Shown: positions 14,414 through 22,412 of the stretch, piece by piece
How positions within the stretch are numbered: position 1 is the stretch's first letter
Layout: the number at the start of each line of letters is the position of its first letter
DNA from: Oscillibacter sp.
GTDB taxonomy: Bacteria > Bacillota > Clostridia > Oscillospirales > Oscillospiraceae
DNA: 22,412 nt
Direction: 5' to 3'
Assembly: GCA_020025475.1 (NCBI GenBank)
Contig: JAHHSA010000025.1
Span: 1-22,412, forward strand
Notes under the pieces: generated by a model
The model's input: the letters and a program-made list of their open reading frames with translations, nothing else
Database searches by the model: none
Told to the model about the DNA's origin: nothing
Program-made: the position numbers and the translations under genes

Positions 14414-15748
14414 ATGAACGAGAAAAAATGGCAGCTGCAAACCTTCTCCTTTTACGACATCACCGGCATGGAGGCCTATCTGGCAGCCATGGCCCAGAAG
14501 GGCTGGCTGCTGGAAAAGCTGGGCAACTTTTTCTGGGTCTACCGCCGCTGTACGCCCCAGACCCTTCACTTTGCCGTGACCTATTATCCGCCTGCCTCCG
14601 CCTTTGAGCCGGAGCCCAGCGAGGGGCAGCAGACTTTCACAGACTTCTGCGACCACGCCGGGTGGCGTCTGGTGGGCTCCAACGCCCAGATGATGATTTT
14701 TGCCAACGAACGGGAGGACCCGGTCCCCATCCACACCGACCCCCTGCCGGAGATTGAGAGTCTGGAACGGATGTCCAAGCGGGTGATGTGGGCCTGGGTG
14801 ATGCTGCTGGTCATCATGCTGTTCAACCTCTGGATGTTTGTGGGGCGGCTGCTCCACGAACCCATTGACCTGCTCTCCTCCCCTGTGCAGCTGTTCAACG
14901 GGATAACCATGAGCGGCATGGGCCTGTACTTTGCCGCAGAGCTGTGGACCTGGCTGCGCTGGCGCAAACGCGCCCGGGCAGCGGCGGCACAGGGGGCATT
15001 TCTCCCTACCCGGGGACACCGGAAGCTCTTCCGGGTCGTCTTGTGCATCGTCCTGGGAAACCTGCTCTATGTGCTGCTTGCAGACCGCCAGCCGGGCTAT
15101 CGAACGCTTCTGCTGGTGCTGCTGGCTGGCTACTTCGCCCTGTTTGCCGCTGTCAACGGCGTGCGGGCGGCGCTGAAAAAGAAAAAGGTCTCCACCGGGA
15201 AAAATCGGGCCATTACCCTGATTGTGGATGTGGTGCTGGCCATTGCTCTGTCCTGCTCCATGCTCTGGATCATCTTCCGCATTGATTTTCCTTCCGCGGA
15301 AACGAAGGAAATGGTGGTCACGATTCAGGACCTCACCGGAGAGCCGGATACCGAGCTGATCCAGGAGAGCAACTTCCACTCTGCCTCCTTCCTGCTGTCC
15401 AAGCAGGAGTATTTCCAGCACGCGCCTTATGGCCAACCGAAAACCGACACCAAATCCCTGCACTACACCCAGCTGGATGTCTATTTCTCCCCGCTGTATG
15501 ATACGGTGCTGCGCAGCCTGTTCCACAAGTACGACCGCTTCCGCTCCGAGGATGAGCAGCTGCTGGATGCCTACCAGGAAGTCGACCCTACCCCCTGGGG
15601 CGCCGAGGCCGCCTACCGGTACGTCTCGAATGACAAGGCCACCCGCGCCTACATCCTCTGCTGGCCGGGGCGAATCGTGGAATTTGCCTCCAGCTGGTTT
15701 TTGACCGAGGAGCAGATGTCCATCGCAGGAAGTGCTTTTGCACAGTAA
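14414..15748 (+). CDS. DUF2812 membrane protein B, paralogue of A
   Basis: A 444-aa second copy of the same architecture: DUF2812 domain at about 10-110 (AYLAAMAQKGWLLEK, EPEPSEGQQTFTDFC), five membrane helices (about 124-144, 158-178, 205-224, 229-250, 266-288) and a C-terminal domain. Blocks shared with A include PIHTDP, YTQLD near the start of the tail, and ILCW--RIV near the end. Most other positions differ, so the duplication is old. AGGAGG (14401-14406) leaves one base before ATG 14408 but seven before ATG 14414, which is preferred. It ends the operon at a strong terminator. Confidence 0.85.
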   Translation: MNEKKWQLQTFSFYDITGMEAYLAAMAQKGWLLEKLGNFFWVYRRCTPQTLHFAVTYYPPASAFEPEPSEGQQTFTDFCDHAGWRLVGSNAQMMIFANEREDPVPIHTDPLPEIESLERMSKRVMWAWVMLLVIMLFNLWMFVGRLLHEPIDLLSSPVQLFNGITMSGMGLYFAAELWTWLRWRKRARAAAAQGAFLPTRGHRKLFRVVLCIVLGNLLYVLLADRQPGYRTLLLVLLAGYFALFAAVNGVRAALKKKKVSTGKNRAITLIVDVVLAIALSCSMLWIIFRIDFPSAETKEMVVTIQDLTGEPDTELIQESNFHSASFLLSKQEYFQHAPYGQPKTDTKSLHYTQLDVYFSPLYDTVLRSLFHKYDRFRSEDEQLLDAYQEVDPTPWGAEAAYRYVSNDKATRAYILCWPGRIVEFASSWFLTEEQMSIAGSAFAQ

Positions 15749-15760
15749 AGAATTTTATGA

Positions 15761-15794
15761 AAAAGTGTCCGCGGAAAGCCGCGGGCACTTTTTT
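15761..15794 (+). terminator. Rho-independent terminator of the DUF2812 operon
   Basis: AAAAGTGTCCGCGG (15761-15774) pairs with CCGCGGGCACTTTT (15779-15792), with one G-U pair and an AAAG loop, and T continues to 15794. It separates the operon from the recG promoter directly following. Confidence 0.92.
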
Positions 15795-15796
15795 GT

Positions 15797-15825
15797 TTGA
15801 AATTCATTGAAACTTCAGCTATAAT
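15797..15825 (+). promoter_or_regulatory. Promoter of recG
   Basis: -35 TTGAAA (15797-15802), 17-base spacer, perfect -10 TATAAT (15820-15825). It lies 40 bases before the recG start codon. Confidence 0.8.
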
Positions 15826-15864
15826 GTTTTAAAATTTAGCTTTCCGGAGAGAGGAGGGTTCCGC

Positions 15865-17913
15865 ATGGCAGATCTCAACACAAACGTACAATACGTAAAA
15901 GGCGTTGGACCGCAAAAGGCCAAGCTGCTGGCCAAGCTGGGCATTGAAACCCTGCGGGATCTGATCTCCTGGCTGCCCCGCCGTTACGAGGACCGGACAG
16001 AACTGCGGCAGATCGCAGACCTGGTTTCCGGCGAAACCGCCGGTGTGGCTGCCATGATTGCAGAGACCCCCACGCTCTCCCGCATCCGCCAGGGCATGGA
16101 GCTGGTGAAGGTTCGGGCAGTAGACGACACCGGCACGCTGGATGTCACCTTTTTTAATCAGCCCTGGCTCCGCACGCAGCTCCTGGTAGGGCAGGTCTAC
16201 ATTTTCTACGGCAAGGCCGAGGGAAATCTGTTCCGCAAGCAGATGACCTCTCCCGTGGTAGAGCTGGAGGGGAAGCAGGAGTCCACCGGCCGCATTGTCC
16301 CCATCTACCCTCTGACTGCCGGTGTCAGCCAGCTGACCCTGAGTCGGTCCATCCGCCAGGGCCTGGACGCCATTCGAGACATTCTGCCCGATGTCCTCCC
16401 TGACGAGGTTCGCCTGCAGCACCAGCTCTGCCGCATCGGCTACGCCTATGAAAACATTCACTTTCCGGAAAGCCCGGAGGCCCTGACCATTGCCCGGAGG
16501 CGGCTGGCTTTTGAGGAGCTGTTTCTCTTCACCATTGGCCTGATGCGGCTGCGGAATCGCCGGGAAGTAGTCCACATTGCACCTTACAAGGCCGTCAGCC
16601 TGCAGCCCTTCCTGGATGCGCTGCCCTTCACCCTCACCGATGCACAGCAGCGGTGTGTAGACGAAGCCATTTCTGATATGCGCAGCGGCACCCCCATGAA
16701 TCGGCTGTGCCAGGGCGATGTTGGCTCCGGCAAAACCATGGTGGCCGCAGCCTGTGTTTATTTTGCCGTCAAGAACGGCCACCAGGCAGCCATGATGGCC
16801 CCCACGGAAATCCTGGCCCATCAGCATTTTGAGGGACTCTCCCCCCTGTTGGAGCAGTTTGACATCCGCTGTGCCCTCCTCACTGGCTCCACCGGTGCCA
16901 AGGCCAAGCGGGAGATTTTATCTAAGCTCGCGGCCGGGGAGGTGGACTTCGTGGTAGGCACCCACGCTCTCATCACCGATACCGTGGCCTATCAGGACCT
17001 GGGCCTGGTCATCACCGATGAGCAGCACCGCTTTGGTGTCGTCCAGAGGGCATCGCTTGCGCAGAAGGGCTGCCACCCCCACACCCTGGTGATGTCCGCT
17101 ACACCCATCCCCCGGACACTGGCGCTGCTGCTCTACGGAGATCTGGATGTCTCCGTGATCGACCAGCTGCCCCCCGGCAGGCAGCCCATCCAGACCATTG
17201 CCGTCTCCGGCAGCTATCACCCCCGCATCTTCAATTTCATTCGACAGCAGGTCGCACAGGGCCGGCAGGTCTATATCATCTGCCCTATGGTAGAGGACGG
17301 AGAAGACGGTCCGGACGACCGAAAGGCCGTCACCAGCTATGCCAGGAATTTGCAGGAAGCCGTATTTCCAGACTTAAAAGTGGCGTTTGTCCACGGCAAA
17401 ATGAAGTCTAAGGAAAAAGACGCCATCATGAGCGCCTTTGCCGCCCATGAAACCGACATTCTGGTGTCCACCACGGTGGTGGAGGTAGGAGTGGACGTTC
17501 CAAACGCCACCGTGATGGTGGTGGAGAACGCAGAGCGATTCGGTCTCAGCCAGCTGCACCAGCTGCGCGGCCGGGTCGGTCGGGGCGCCCACCAATCCTA
17601 CTGCGTTCTCATCTCTGACAGCAAAAGCGATGAGACCCGCCAGCGTCTGCGGGTCATGGTCAAGACCCGGGACGGCTTCCAGATTGCGGAGGAGGACCTG
17701 CGCATGCGGGGGCCCGGCGATTTCTTTGGTCAGCGGCAGCACGGTCTGCCAGGACTCAAGGTAGCAGACCTGGGCTGCGACACCCGACTTTTACAGGAGG
17801 CCCGGCAGGCAGCCGAAGCGCTGCTGGAAGAAGATCCGGACCTCTCCCACCACCCCGCTACAGCAGCGCGGGTGGAGGAGCTGTTTGCACAGCGCTCTGA
17901 CACGCTGAATTAA
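15865..17913 (+). CDS. recG: ATP-dependent DNA helicase RecG
   Basis: A superfamily 2 helicase that reverses stalled replication forks and branch-migrates Holliday junctions (682 aa, normal length). The N-terminal wedge with an OB fold covers about 50-160. Walker A GDVGSGKT is at 284-291, the DEQH box at 385-388, motif III SATPIPRT at 411-418, and motif VI with QLRGRVGRG lies in the C-terminal half, followed by GPGDFFGQRQHG. ATG 15865 follows GGAGAGAGGAGGG (15845-15857). It has its own promoter and is followed 25 bases later by the amino-acid carrier gene, probably cotranscribed. Confidence 0.97.
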   Translation: MADLNTNVQYVKGVGPQKAKLLAKLGIETLRDLISWLPRRYEDRTELRQIADLVSGETAGVAAMIAETPTLSRIRQGMELVKVRAVDDTGTLDVTFFNQPWLRTQLLVGQVYIFYGKAEGNLFRKQMTSPVVELEGKQESTGRIVPIYPLTAGVSQLTLSRSIRQGLDAIRDILPDVLPDEVRLQHQLCRIGYAYENIHFPESPEALTIARRRLAFEELFLFTIGLMRLRNRREVVHIAPYKAVSLQPFLDALPFTLTDAQQRCVDEAISDMRSGTPMNRLCQGDVGSGKTMVAAACVYFAVKNGHQAAMMAPTEILAHQHFEGLSPLLEQFDIRCALLTGSTGAKAKREILSKLAAGEVDFVVGTHALITDTVAYQDLGLVITDEQHRFGVVQRASLAQKGCHPHTLVMSATPIPRTLALLLYGDLDVSVIDQLPPGRQPIQTIAVSGSYHPRIFNFIRQQVAQGRQVYIICPMVEDGEDGPDDRKAVTSYARNLQEAVFPDLKVAFVHGKMKSKEKDAIMSAFAAHETDILVSTTVVEVGVDVPNATVMVVENAERFGLSQLHQLRGRVGRGAHQSYCVLISDSKSDETRQRLRVMVKTRDGFQIAEEDLRMRGPGDFFGQRQHGLPGLKVADLGCDTRLLQEARQAAEALLEEDPDLSHHPATAARVEELFAQRSDTLN

Positions 17914-17938
17914 AAATGATGTGTATATGGAGGATTGT

Positions 17939-19294
17939 ATGATGGATCATAAATTGACTTTCAAAGAATATCTGCTTCTGGCATCTACCCTCTTCGGCAT
18001 GTTTTTTGGCGCGGGAAACCTGATTTTTCCTGTGTTTATGGGACAGAACGCTGGAAGTGCCGTGTGGCCTGCCATTTTAGGCTTCTGCATCACCGGCGTA
18101 GGGCTGCCCCTTCTGGGCGTGGCTGCCCTGGGTGTCTGCCGGAAGGACAATCTGCTTGGAATGGCCTCACTGGTGGATCGCCGGTATGGCTACTTCTTTA
18201 CCTGCCTGCTTTATCTCTGCATCGGCCCCCTGTTTGCCATACCCAGAACCGCCACCGTCTCCTTCTCCGTGGGCGTCCTGCCCATGATTCCAGCAGAGCA
18301 CAGTACACTGATTCTGGCTGTGTTCTCCGCCATTTTCTTCTCCATCGTACTCTATTTCTCCCTGAAACCCTCCGGTATTGTGATCTGGGTGGGAAAGTTC
18401 CTGAACCCCCTGTTTCTGATCTTCCTGGGGATTCTGGCTTTCACCGCCATTTTGAAGCCCATGGGAACCATCCATGCAATCGCCCCCACCGGCCCCTACA
18501 CCACCACGAGCTTCTACCAAGGCTTTCTGGACGGCTACAACACCATGGACGCTCTGGCCTCTCTGGCCTTTGGCATCGTGCTGGTGGACGCCATGAGGAA
18601 TCTGGGTGTCAGCTCTCCCAGTGCCATCTCCTCCGGTACCGTGAAATCCGGTTTGGGAAGCACTATTCTGATGGCCGCCATCTACTGTATGCTTGCCCTC
18701 ATCGGTGCCCAGTCCCGGGCCATCTATGACATCAGTGCCGACGGAGGCGAAGCTCTGTACCTGATCGGCACCCATTACTTCGGCAAGCTGGGCGGACTTC
18801 TGCTGGGCATCACCGTGACGGTGGCGTGCCTGAAAACGGCTATTGGCCTCATCACCTCCTGTGCCGCCATTTTTGTGGAGCTGTTTCCAGGCTCTCTCAG
18901 CTATAACGCCTACACCATGTTGTTCTCTGCCATTTCCTTCGGTCTGGCAAACTTCGGTCTGAACAAAATCATCTCCCTGTCCCTGCCGATGCTGATGTTC
19001 CTCTATCCCCTCACCATTACGCTGATTCTCCTGTGCCTTTTCGGCAAGCTGTTCCACTTTGACCGCCGGGTATTTGCAGCTGTGACCATTCCCACCCTGC
19101 TGGTCGCCATTCTGGATTTTCTGAATGCCCTGCCTGCGGGTGCCCAGAGTTTCCTTCACGCGGAGTCCCTGCTGGCTCCCGCCCGCGCCCATCTGCCCTT
19201 CTTCACCACGGGCCTTGGCTGGATGCTCCCCGCTCTCTTCGGTCTTGCCGTGGGTCTTGTGCTTCACTTCGCCATCCCCCGAAAGGCAGACTGA
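17939..19294 (+). CDS. brnQ: Branched-chain amino acid carrier, BrnQ (LIVCS) family
   Basis: A cation-coupled importer of leucine, isoleucine and valine in the inner membrane (451 aa). The sequence is nearly all hydrophobic, fitting about twelve helices. The first helix has the family hallmark FGMFFGAGNLIFP, followed by GQNAGSAVWPAILGF. GGAGG (17929-17933) leaves five bases before ATG 17939 and eight before ATG 17942; the in-frame GTG 17921 lies upstream of it. No T-box leader is possible in the 25-base gap after recG, so regulation by charged tRNA is unlikely at this copy. A stem of 19 bp ends the unit. Confidence 0.92.
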   Translation: MMDHKLTFKEYLLLASTLFGMFFGAGNLIFPVFMGQNAGSAVWPAILGFCITGVGLPLLGVAALGVCRKDNLLGMASLVDRRYGYFFTCLLYLCIGPLFAIPRTATVSFSVGVLPMIPAEHSTLILAVFSAIFFSIVLYFSLKPSGIVIWVGKFLNPLFLIFLGILAFTAILKPMGTIHAIAPTGPYTTTSFYQGFLDGYNTMDALASLAFGIVLVDAMRNLGVSSPSAISSGTVKSGLGSTILMAAIYCMLALIGAQSRAIYDISADGGEALYLIGTHYFGKLGGLLLGITVTVACLKTAIGLITSCAAIFVELFPGSLSYNAYTMLFSAISFGLANFGLNKIISLSLPMLMFLYPLTITLILLCLFGKLFHFDRRVFAAVTIPTLLVAILDFLNALPAGAQSFLHAESLLAPARAHLPFFTTGLGWMLPALFGLAVGLVLHFAIPRKAD

Positions 19295-19329
19295 GCCCCT
19301 GGGCTCCCAAAGTTGCAGACGGATAAAAC

Positions 19330-19371
19330 AAAACATGAGCGTATCGAATATTTCGATACGCTCATGTTTTT
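19330..19371. terminator. Bidirectional terminator between brnQ and yfbR-like genes
   Basis: 19330-19348 pairs perfectly with 19352-19370 around a 3-base loop. T-runs follow on both strands, as expected for convergent genes. The rest of the 147-base gap shows nothing else. Confidence 0.92.
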
Positions 19372-19441
19372 GTTCTGATTTAGATTCTCTGCAGGCTATC
19401 ACATTGCCTCACTGGGAAAATGGTTCCAAACGTCAAGTGCC

Positions 19442-20017
19442 TTATTTCAGCTGATCCAGGGTCAGGGAGAAGCTCTCCAAAAATGTATCCAGAAAGTAGT
19501 GGACTTCTGGCAGCGGATCATCCTCCAACGCCTGGCGTGTCTGGGCGGCAGCCTCCCGGAATTCCATGTTACCGGCTTTCAGCTCTTCCACACACTTGAT
19601 ATACGCAGATAGCTTGTCCGCCGCCTTCACCAGCCGTTTCGTCTCTGCATCCTCACCGCAAAGGATAGGGGCGTAAACAGGCTGCAGCTCCTCCGGCAGC
19701 ATCCGCAGCAGCTTGTGCTCGGCTACCGTCTCCACCTTCTTGTAGGCGTCCCGGATCTCCGGGTTATCATATTTGATGGGGGTGGGCATATCTCCGGTGA
19801 GGATCTCGCTGGCGTCGTGGTAGAGCGCCGCCACCGTTACCACACCGGGGTCTGCATGACCGCCAAACTTCTCGTTGCGTATCACCGCAAGCGCATGAGC
19901 CAGGACAGCCACCTGATGACTGTGCTCCTGGACATTCTCCGGAGCGGTATTGCGCATCAGCGACCAGCGCTGAATAAACCGCATGCGGGAGATATAGGCA
20001 AAAAAGTGGCTTCTCAT
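19442..20017 (-). CDS. yfbR: YfbR-like 5'-deoxynucleotidase (HD domain)
   Basis: An HD-domain phosphohydrolase that removes phosphate from deoxyribonucleoside 5'-monophosphates (191 aa). It matches the E. coli YfbR pattern closely, as I recall that sequence: SHFFAYISRMRFIQRWSLMR at the start, metal-site His32, His67-Asp68 (YHDASEILTGDMPTP) and Asp134, with Arg17 as the specificity residue. Its ATG overlaps the mtaB stop (ATGA), and its RBS GGAGG lies inside the end of mtaB, so it is translated together with mtaB. It probably helps balance dNMP pools. Confidence 0.9.
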   Translation of the reverse strand: MRSHFFAYISRMRFIQRWSLMRNTAPENVQEHSHQVAVLAHALAVIRNEKFGGHADPGVVTVAALYHDASEILTGDMPTPIKYDNPEIRDAYKKVETVAEHKLLRMLPEELQPVYAPILCGEDAETKRLVKAADKLSAYIKCVEELKAGNMEFREAAAQTRQALEDDPLPEVHYFLDTFLESFSLTLDQLK

Positions 20018-21309
20018 GCAGGGTCCTCCACGATCTCACCCAGGAGCGCATGACCCTGTATGCCAGTGATCCGCACGTTTTTCACCACGTTGTGGAGGCC
20101 CTGGCCATCCACCAGAACCTCCATGTAATTGGCGGCACGACCGAAAAACTTGTCCCCCTTAGGCTGCTCAAAGAGGACTGGGTACACCTGTCCCACACAG
20201 CCGTTCAGATATGCTTCGTGCATCTCCTCTGCCACGGCAGCAGCCCGATGGGCCCGCTCCTCCTTGACAGACTTGTGGACCTGCTCCATCTCCGCCGCAG
20301 GCGTGCCGGGCCGGATGGAATAGGGGAAGATGTGCATCTGCGCAAAGCCGCACTTACGGATGAAATCCAGCGTTTTGCCAAACTCCTCCTCCGTTTCCAG
20401 CGGAAAGCCTGTAATGAGGTCCGTGGTAACGGCAGGCCGGTCAAAGTACCGGTTCAGCAGCGTCACGGATTCCAGATACCGGGCGGTATCATACTTCCGA
20501 TTCATCCGCTTCAGGGTCTCGTCACAGCCCGACTGCATGGAGAGGTGGAACTGGGGGCACAGATCCGGCAGCTCCACTGCCCGCTGGCAGAACTCCTCCG
20601 TAATGGTCCGGGGCTCCAGACTGCCCAGTCGGATACGCATTCCCGGAACTGCATCGCTGAGTGCCTCCAGCAGGTCAATGAGGGTCTGTCCGTTTTTCAG
20701 ATCCCGGCCCCAGGAGGAAATCTCAATACCGGTGACCACGATCTCCCGGTACCCGGCCGCCTGCAATTCCCTGGCCTGAGCGGTGGCGGTCTCAATGGTG
20801 GCAGAGCGGATTGGCCCGCGGGCGTAGGGGATGATACAGTAGGTGCAGAAGTTGACGCATCCGTCCTCCACTTTCAGCATGGCCCGGGTGCGCTCGCTGA
20901 CACCGCCGGCGGGCAGCACCTCAAAGGTACGGCGCTCAAAGGATTTGTCAATGGCTTCCAGGTGCTGTCTGTCCTGAGCAGTCTGTTCCAGCAGATTCAA
21001 AAATTCCAGGCGATCACCGGTGCCGCCGATGATATCCACATCCAACTTCCGAACGTCGTCCACATGGGTCTGGGAATAGCAGCCGCAGACCGCCAGCACG
21101 GCGTCCGGGTGCTGACGCCGGACCCGGTGGAGCATCTGACGTGATTTCTGGTCGCTGACCGCCGTCACGGAACAGGTGTTGACCACATAAACATCAGCAT
21201 CCTCGGTGAATTCCACCACCTGATGTCCCCGCCGCCGCAGCTCCTGCTCCATGGCCTGCGTCTCATATTGATTGACCTTGCAGCCCAAGGTATAAATGGC
21301 AACTTTCAT
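20014..21309 (-). CDS. mtaB: tRNA t6A37 methylthiotransferase MtaB
   Basis: A radical SAM enzyme that adds a methylthio group to t6A at position 37 of tRNAs, giving ms2t6A (431 aa). The N-terminal methylthiotransferase domain has cluster cysteines 10, 46 and 77 (TLGCKVNQYE, NTCSV, CGCYSQ). The radical SAM cysteines are 151, 155 and 158 (GCVNFCTYCIIPYARG), and a TRAM-like RNA-binding tail follows. The pattern LGCKVNQYETQ marks MtaB rather than MiaB. The start is ATG 21309 behind GGAG (21321-21318), which gives the family N-terminus; the frame extends upstream only through promoter DNA. Confidence 0.94.
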   Translation of the reverse strand: MKVAIYTLGCKVNQYETQAMEQELRRRGHQVVEFTEDADVYVVNTCSVTAVSDQKSRQMLHRVRRQHPDAVLAVCGCYSQTHVDDVRKLDVDIIGGTGDRLEFLNLLEQTAQDRQHLEAIDKSFERRTFEVLPAGGVSERTRAMLKVEDGCVNFCTYCIIPYARGPIRSATIETATAQARELQAAGYREIVVTGIEISSWGRDLKNGQTLIDLLEALSDAVPGMRIRLGSLEPRTITEEFCQRAVELPDLCPQFHLSMQSGCDETLKRMNRKYDTARYLESVTLLNRYFDRPAVTTDLITGFPLETEEEFGKTLDFIRKCGFAQMHIFPYSIRPGTPAAEMEQVHKSVKEERAHRAAAVAEEMHEAYLNGCVGQVYPVLFEQPKGDKFFGRAANYMEVLVDGQGLHNVVKNVRITGIQGHALLGEIVEDPA

Positions 21310-21374
21310 ATTCGTTTCTCCGCATTTTTCAATGTCGTTTCTCTTGCGCTTTCCAACAATTCTATATATAATTA

Positions 21375-21403
21375 TTGGGATATGCATCATATTATACTAT
21401 TAT
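21375..21403 (+). promoter_or_regulatory. Promoter of the cysteine desulfurase gene
   Basis: -35 TTGGGA (21375-21380), 17-base spacer, -10 TATTAT (21398-21403, five of six). It overlaps the leftward mtaB promoter at the -10. Confidence 0.55.
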
Positions 21404-21427
21404 ACGTTGCTTTTCTCCGCAGGGCAA
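21399..21427 (-). promoter_or_regulatory. Promoter of mtaB-yfbR
   Basis: Minus strand: -35 TTGCCC (21422-21427), 17-base spacer, perfect -10 TATAAT (21399-21404). The -10 covers the same bases as the -10 of the divergent desulfurase promoter. Confidence 0.65.
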
Positions 21428-21456
21428 GGCCAAAATGGAGGGAAAGGATTCATAAA

Positions 21457-22412
21457 ATGATTTATTTGGACCATGCAGCCACAACACCCGTTCCCCGTGA
21501 GGTGGCTGATGTCATGTATACCGTGCTCACAGAGCAATTCGGCAATCCCAGTGCCCAGTATGCTCTGGGTCTGGATATGAAGCGGCAGGTGGAAACCTGG
21601 CGCAAAGCTATCGCCGATGCCTTGGGCTGCCAGGCAGGGGAACTGTTTTTCACCTCCTGCGGCACCGAGGGTGACAACTGGGCCATCCAGGCGGGGCTTT
21701 GGCAGAACCGGCATCTGGGCCGCCACATCGTCACCACCTCCGTGGAGCACAATGCCATTCTGGAGTGCTGTAAGTGGATGGAGAAGCAGGGCTGTGAGGT
21801 CACATACGTGGCTCCCAACGCAGACGGTTCCATTACCGCCCGGCAGATTTTGGACGCTGTGCGTCCCGACACTGCCGTCGTCTCCGTGATGATGGTAAAC
21901 AACGAGACCGGCTGCATCTTCCCCATCGCCGAGATCGCCAAGGGACTCAAGGCCAAAAATCCAAAAACGCTGCTCCATACTGACGCCGTTCAGGGCTTTT
22001 TGAAAGTACCCTTTGCCGCCAAGACCCTGGGAGCGGACTTCATCTCCATCTCCGGACACAAGGTAGGCGGTCCCAAGGGCATTGGTGCCCTGTACATCAG
22101 CCCCCGGGTCCGCAACGCCCGTCCCCTGCTGGCCGGCGGCGGTCAGGAAAAGGGGCTCCGATCCGGCACGGAAGCTACCGCCCAGATTGCAGGCTTTGCC
22201 AAGGCAGTGGAGCTGCGCTTTGCCCATCTGGACGAAGTGCTCGCTCACATGGCTGAAATCAAAGCCTATGCCGTCCAACAGCTCACCACCATCCCCGATC
22301 TCCAGATCATCGGCGGCGGACAGGCTCCCCATGTGCTGTCTGTGTCTCTGGTGGGCTGGCCCAGCCAGAACATCGTCAACGATCTCAGCAGCCAGGGCAT
22401 CTGCATCTCCGC
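21457..22412 (+). CDS. NifS/IscS-type cysteine desulfurase, cut by window end
   Basis: A PLP enzyme that takes sulfur from cysteine for Fe-S clusters or tRNA thiolation. The first 318 residues are in the window. The N-terminus MIYLDHAATTP is typical. His98 (TTSVEHNA), Asp176 and Gln179 (HTDAVQG) and the PLP lysine Lys202 (SISGHKVGGPKG) are present. The active-site cysteine loop normally comes just after the last visible residues (QGICIS), so it lies outside and cannot be checked. ATG 21457 follows GGAGGGAAAGGA (21437-21448). It is divergent from mtaB. In Firmicutes such genes often precede thiI or iscU, but that lies off the window. Confidence 0.93.
   Translation, partial: MIYLDHAATTPVPREVADVMYTVLTEQFGNPSAQYALGLDMKRQVETWRKAIADALGCQAGELFFTSCGTEGDNWAIQAGLWQNRHLGRHIVTTSVEHNAILECCKWMEKQGCEVTYVAPNADGSITARQILDAVRPDTAVVSVMMVNNETGCIFPIAEIAKGLKAKNPKTLLHTDAVQGFLKVPFAAKTLGADFISISGHKVGGPKGIGALYISPRVRNARPLLAGGGQEKGLRSGTEATAQIAGFAKAVELRFAHLDEVLAHMAEIKAYAVQQLTTIPDLQIIGGGQAPHVLSVSLVGWPSQNIVNDLSSQGICIS

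Noticed and set aside
14321..15526. A 401-codon minus-strand frame opposite DUF2812 protein B
   Set aside because: Composition is typical of a reverse-complement shadow of GC-rich coding DNA (many His, Gln, Gly). No RBS or domain.
17914..17938. T-box leader for the amino acid carrier
   Set aside because: The gap after recG is only 25 bases, too short for a T-box or any attenuator.
18167..19402. A 411-codon minus-strand frame opposite brnQ
   Set aside because: It is antisense to a clear membrane carrier gene and made of Gly, Gln and His repeats from hydrophobic codons read backwards.

Overview
This window looks like chromosomal DNA from an anaerobic gut-type Firmicute, most likely a Clostridia / Oscillospiraceae relative. 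The grounds are GC-rich genes with strong AGGAGG ribosome binding sites, sigma-A promoters close to consensus, compact U-tailed terminators, and typical Clostridia families: a YhaN-like coiled-coil ATPase, a CBM9-like protein, PadR/DUF2812, a membrane-anchored Xre regulator and a COG2509 flavoprotein. The family assignment rests on gene content alone. No rRNA, tRNA or CRISPR array lies inside the window.

Layout. Bases 1-350 hold four tandem, evenly built sigma-A promoters that all fire leftward out of the window, as expected upstream of an rRNA operon or another very highly expressed RNA. Rightward follow the YhaN-like ATPase (with a probable CTG start), an Mrp/NBP35 Fe-S carrier ATPase, and xanthine phosphoribosyltransferase (xpt) overlapping a CBM9-like protein. 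An HtrA serine protease runs leftward and is divergent from a COG2509 flavoprotein plus a 2-hydroxyacid dehydrogenase. Next come an AraC regulator (leftward) and the thyA-folA pair (rightward), which together make and recycle folate for dTMP synthesis. A decayed IS fragment follows folA.

Bases 12260-15748 are the least understood part. They hold a small membrane-anchored Xre regulator, then a promoter with two matching operator-like sites, a PadR regulator and two tandem paralogous DUF2812 membrane proteins. This looks like an autoregulated membrane sensing or stress module of unknown role, and it is the best candidate for an undescribed system here.

The right end returns to housekeeping genes: recG helicase with a branched-chain amino acid carrier (brnQ-like), then a leftward pair mtaB (tRNA methylthiotransferase) and a YfbR-like 5'-deoxynucleotidase that overlap. 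Divergent from these is a NifS-type cysteine desulfurase that runs off the window. The mtaB and desulfurase promoters appear to share one -10 region. Mrp and the desulfurase are Fe-S related, and MtaB is itself an Fe-S enzyme. ThyA/FolA, Xpt and YfbR all act on nucleotide pools.
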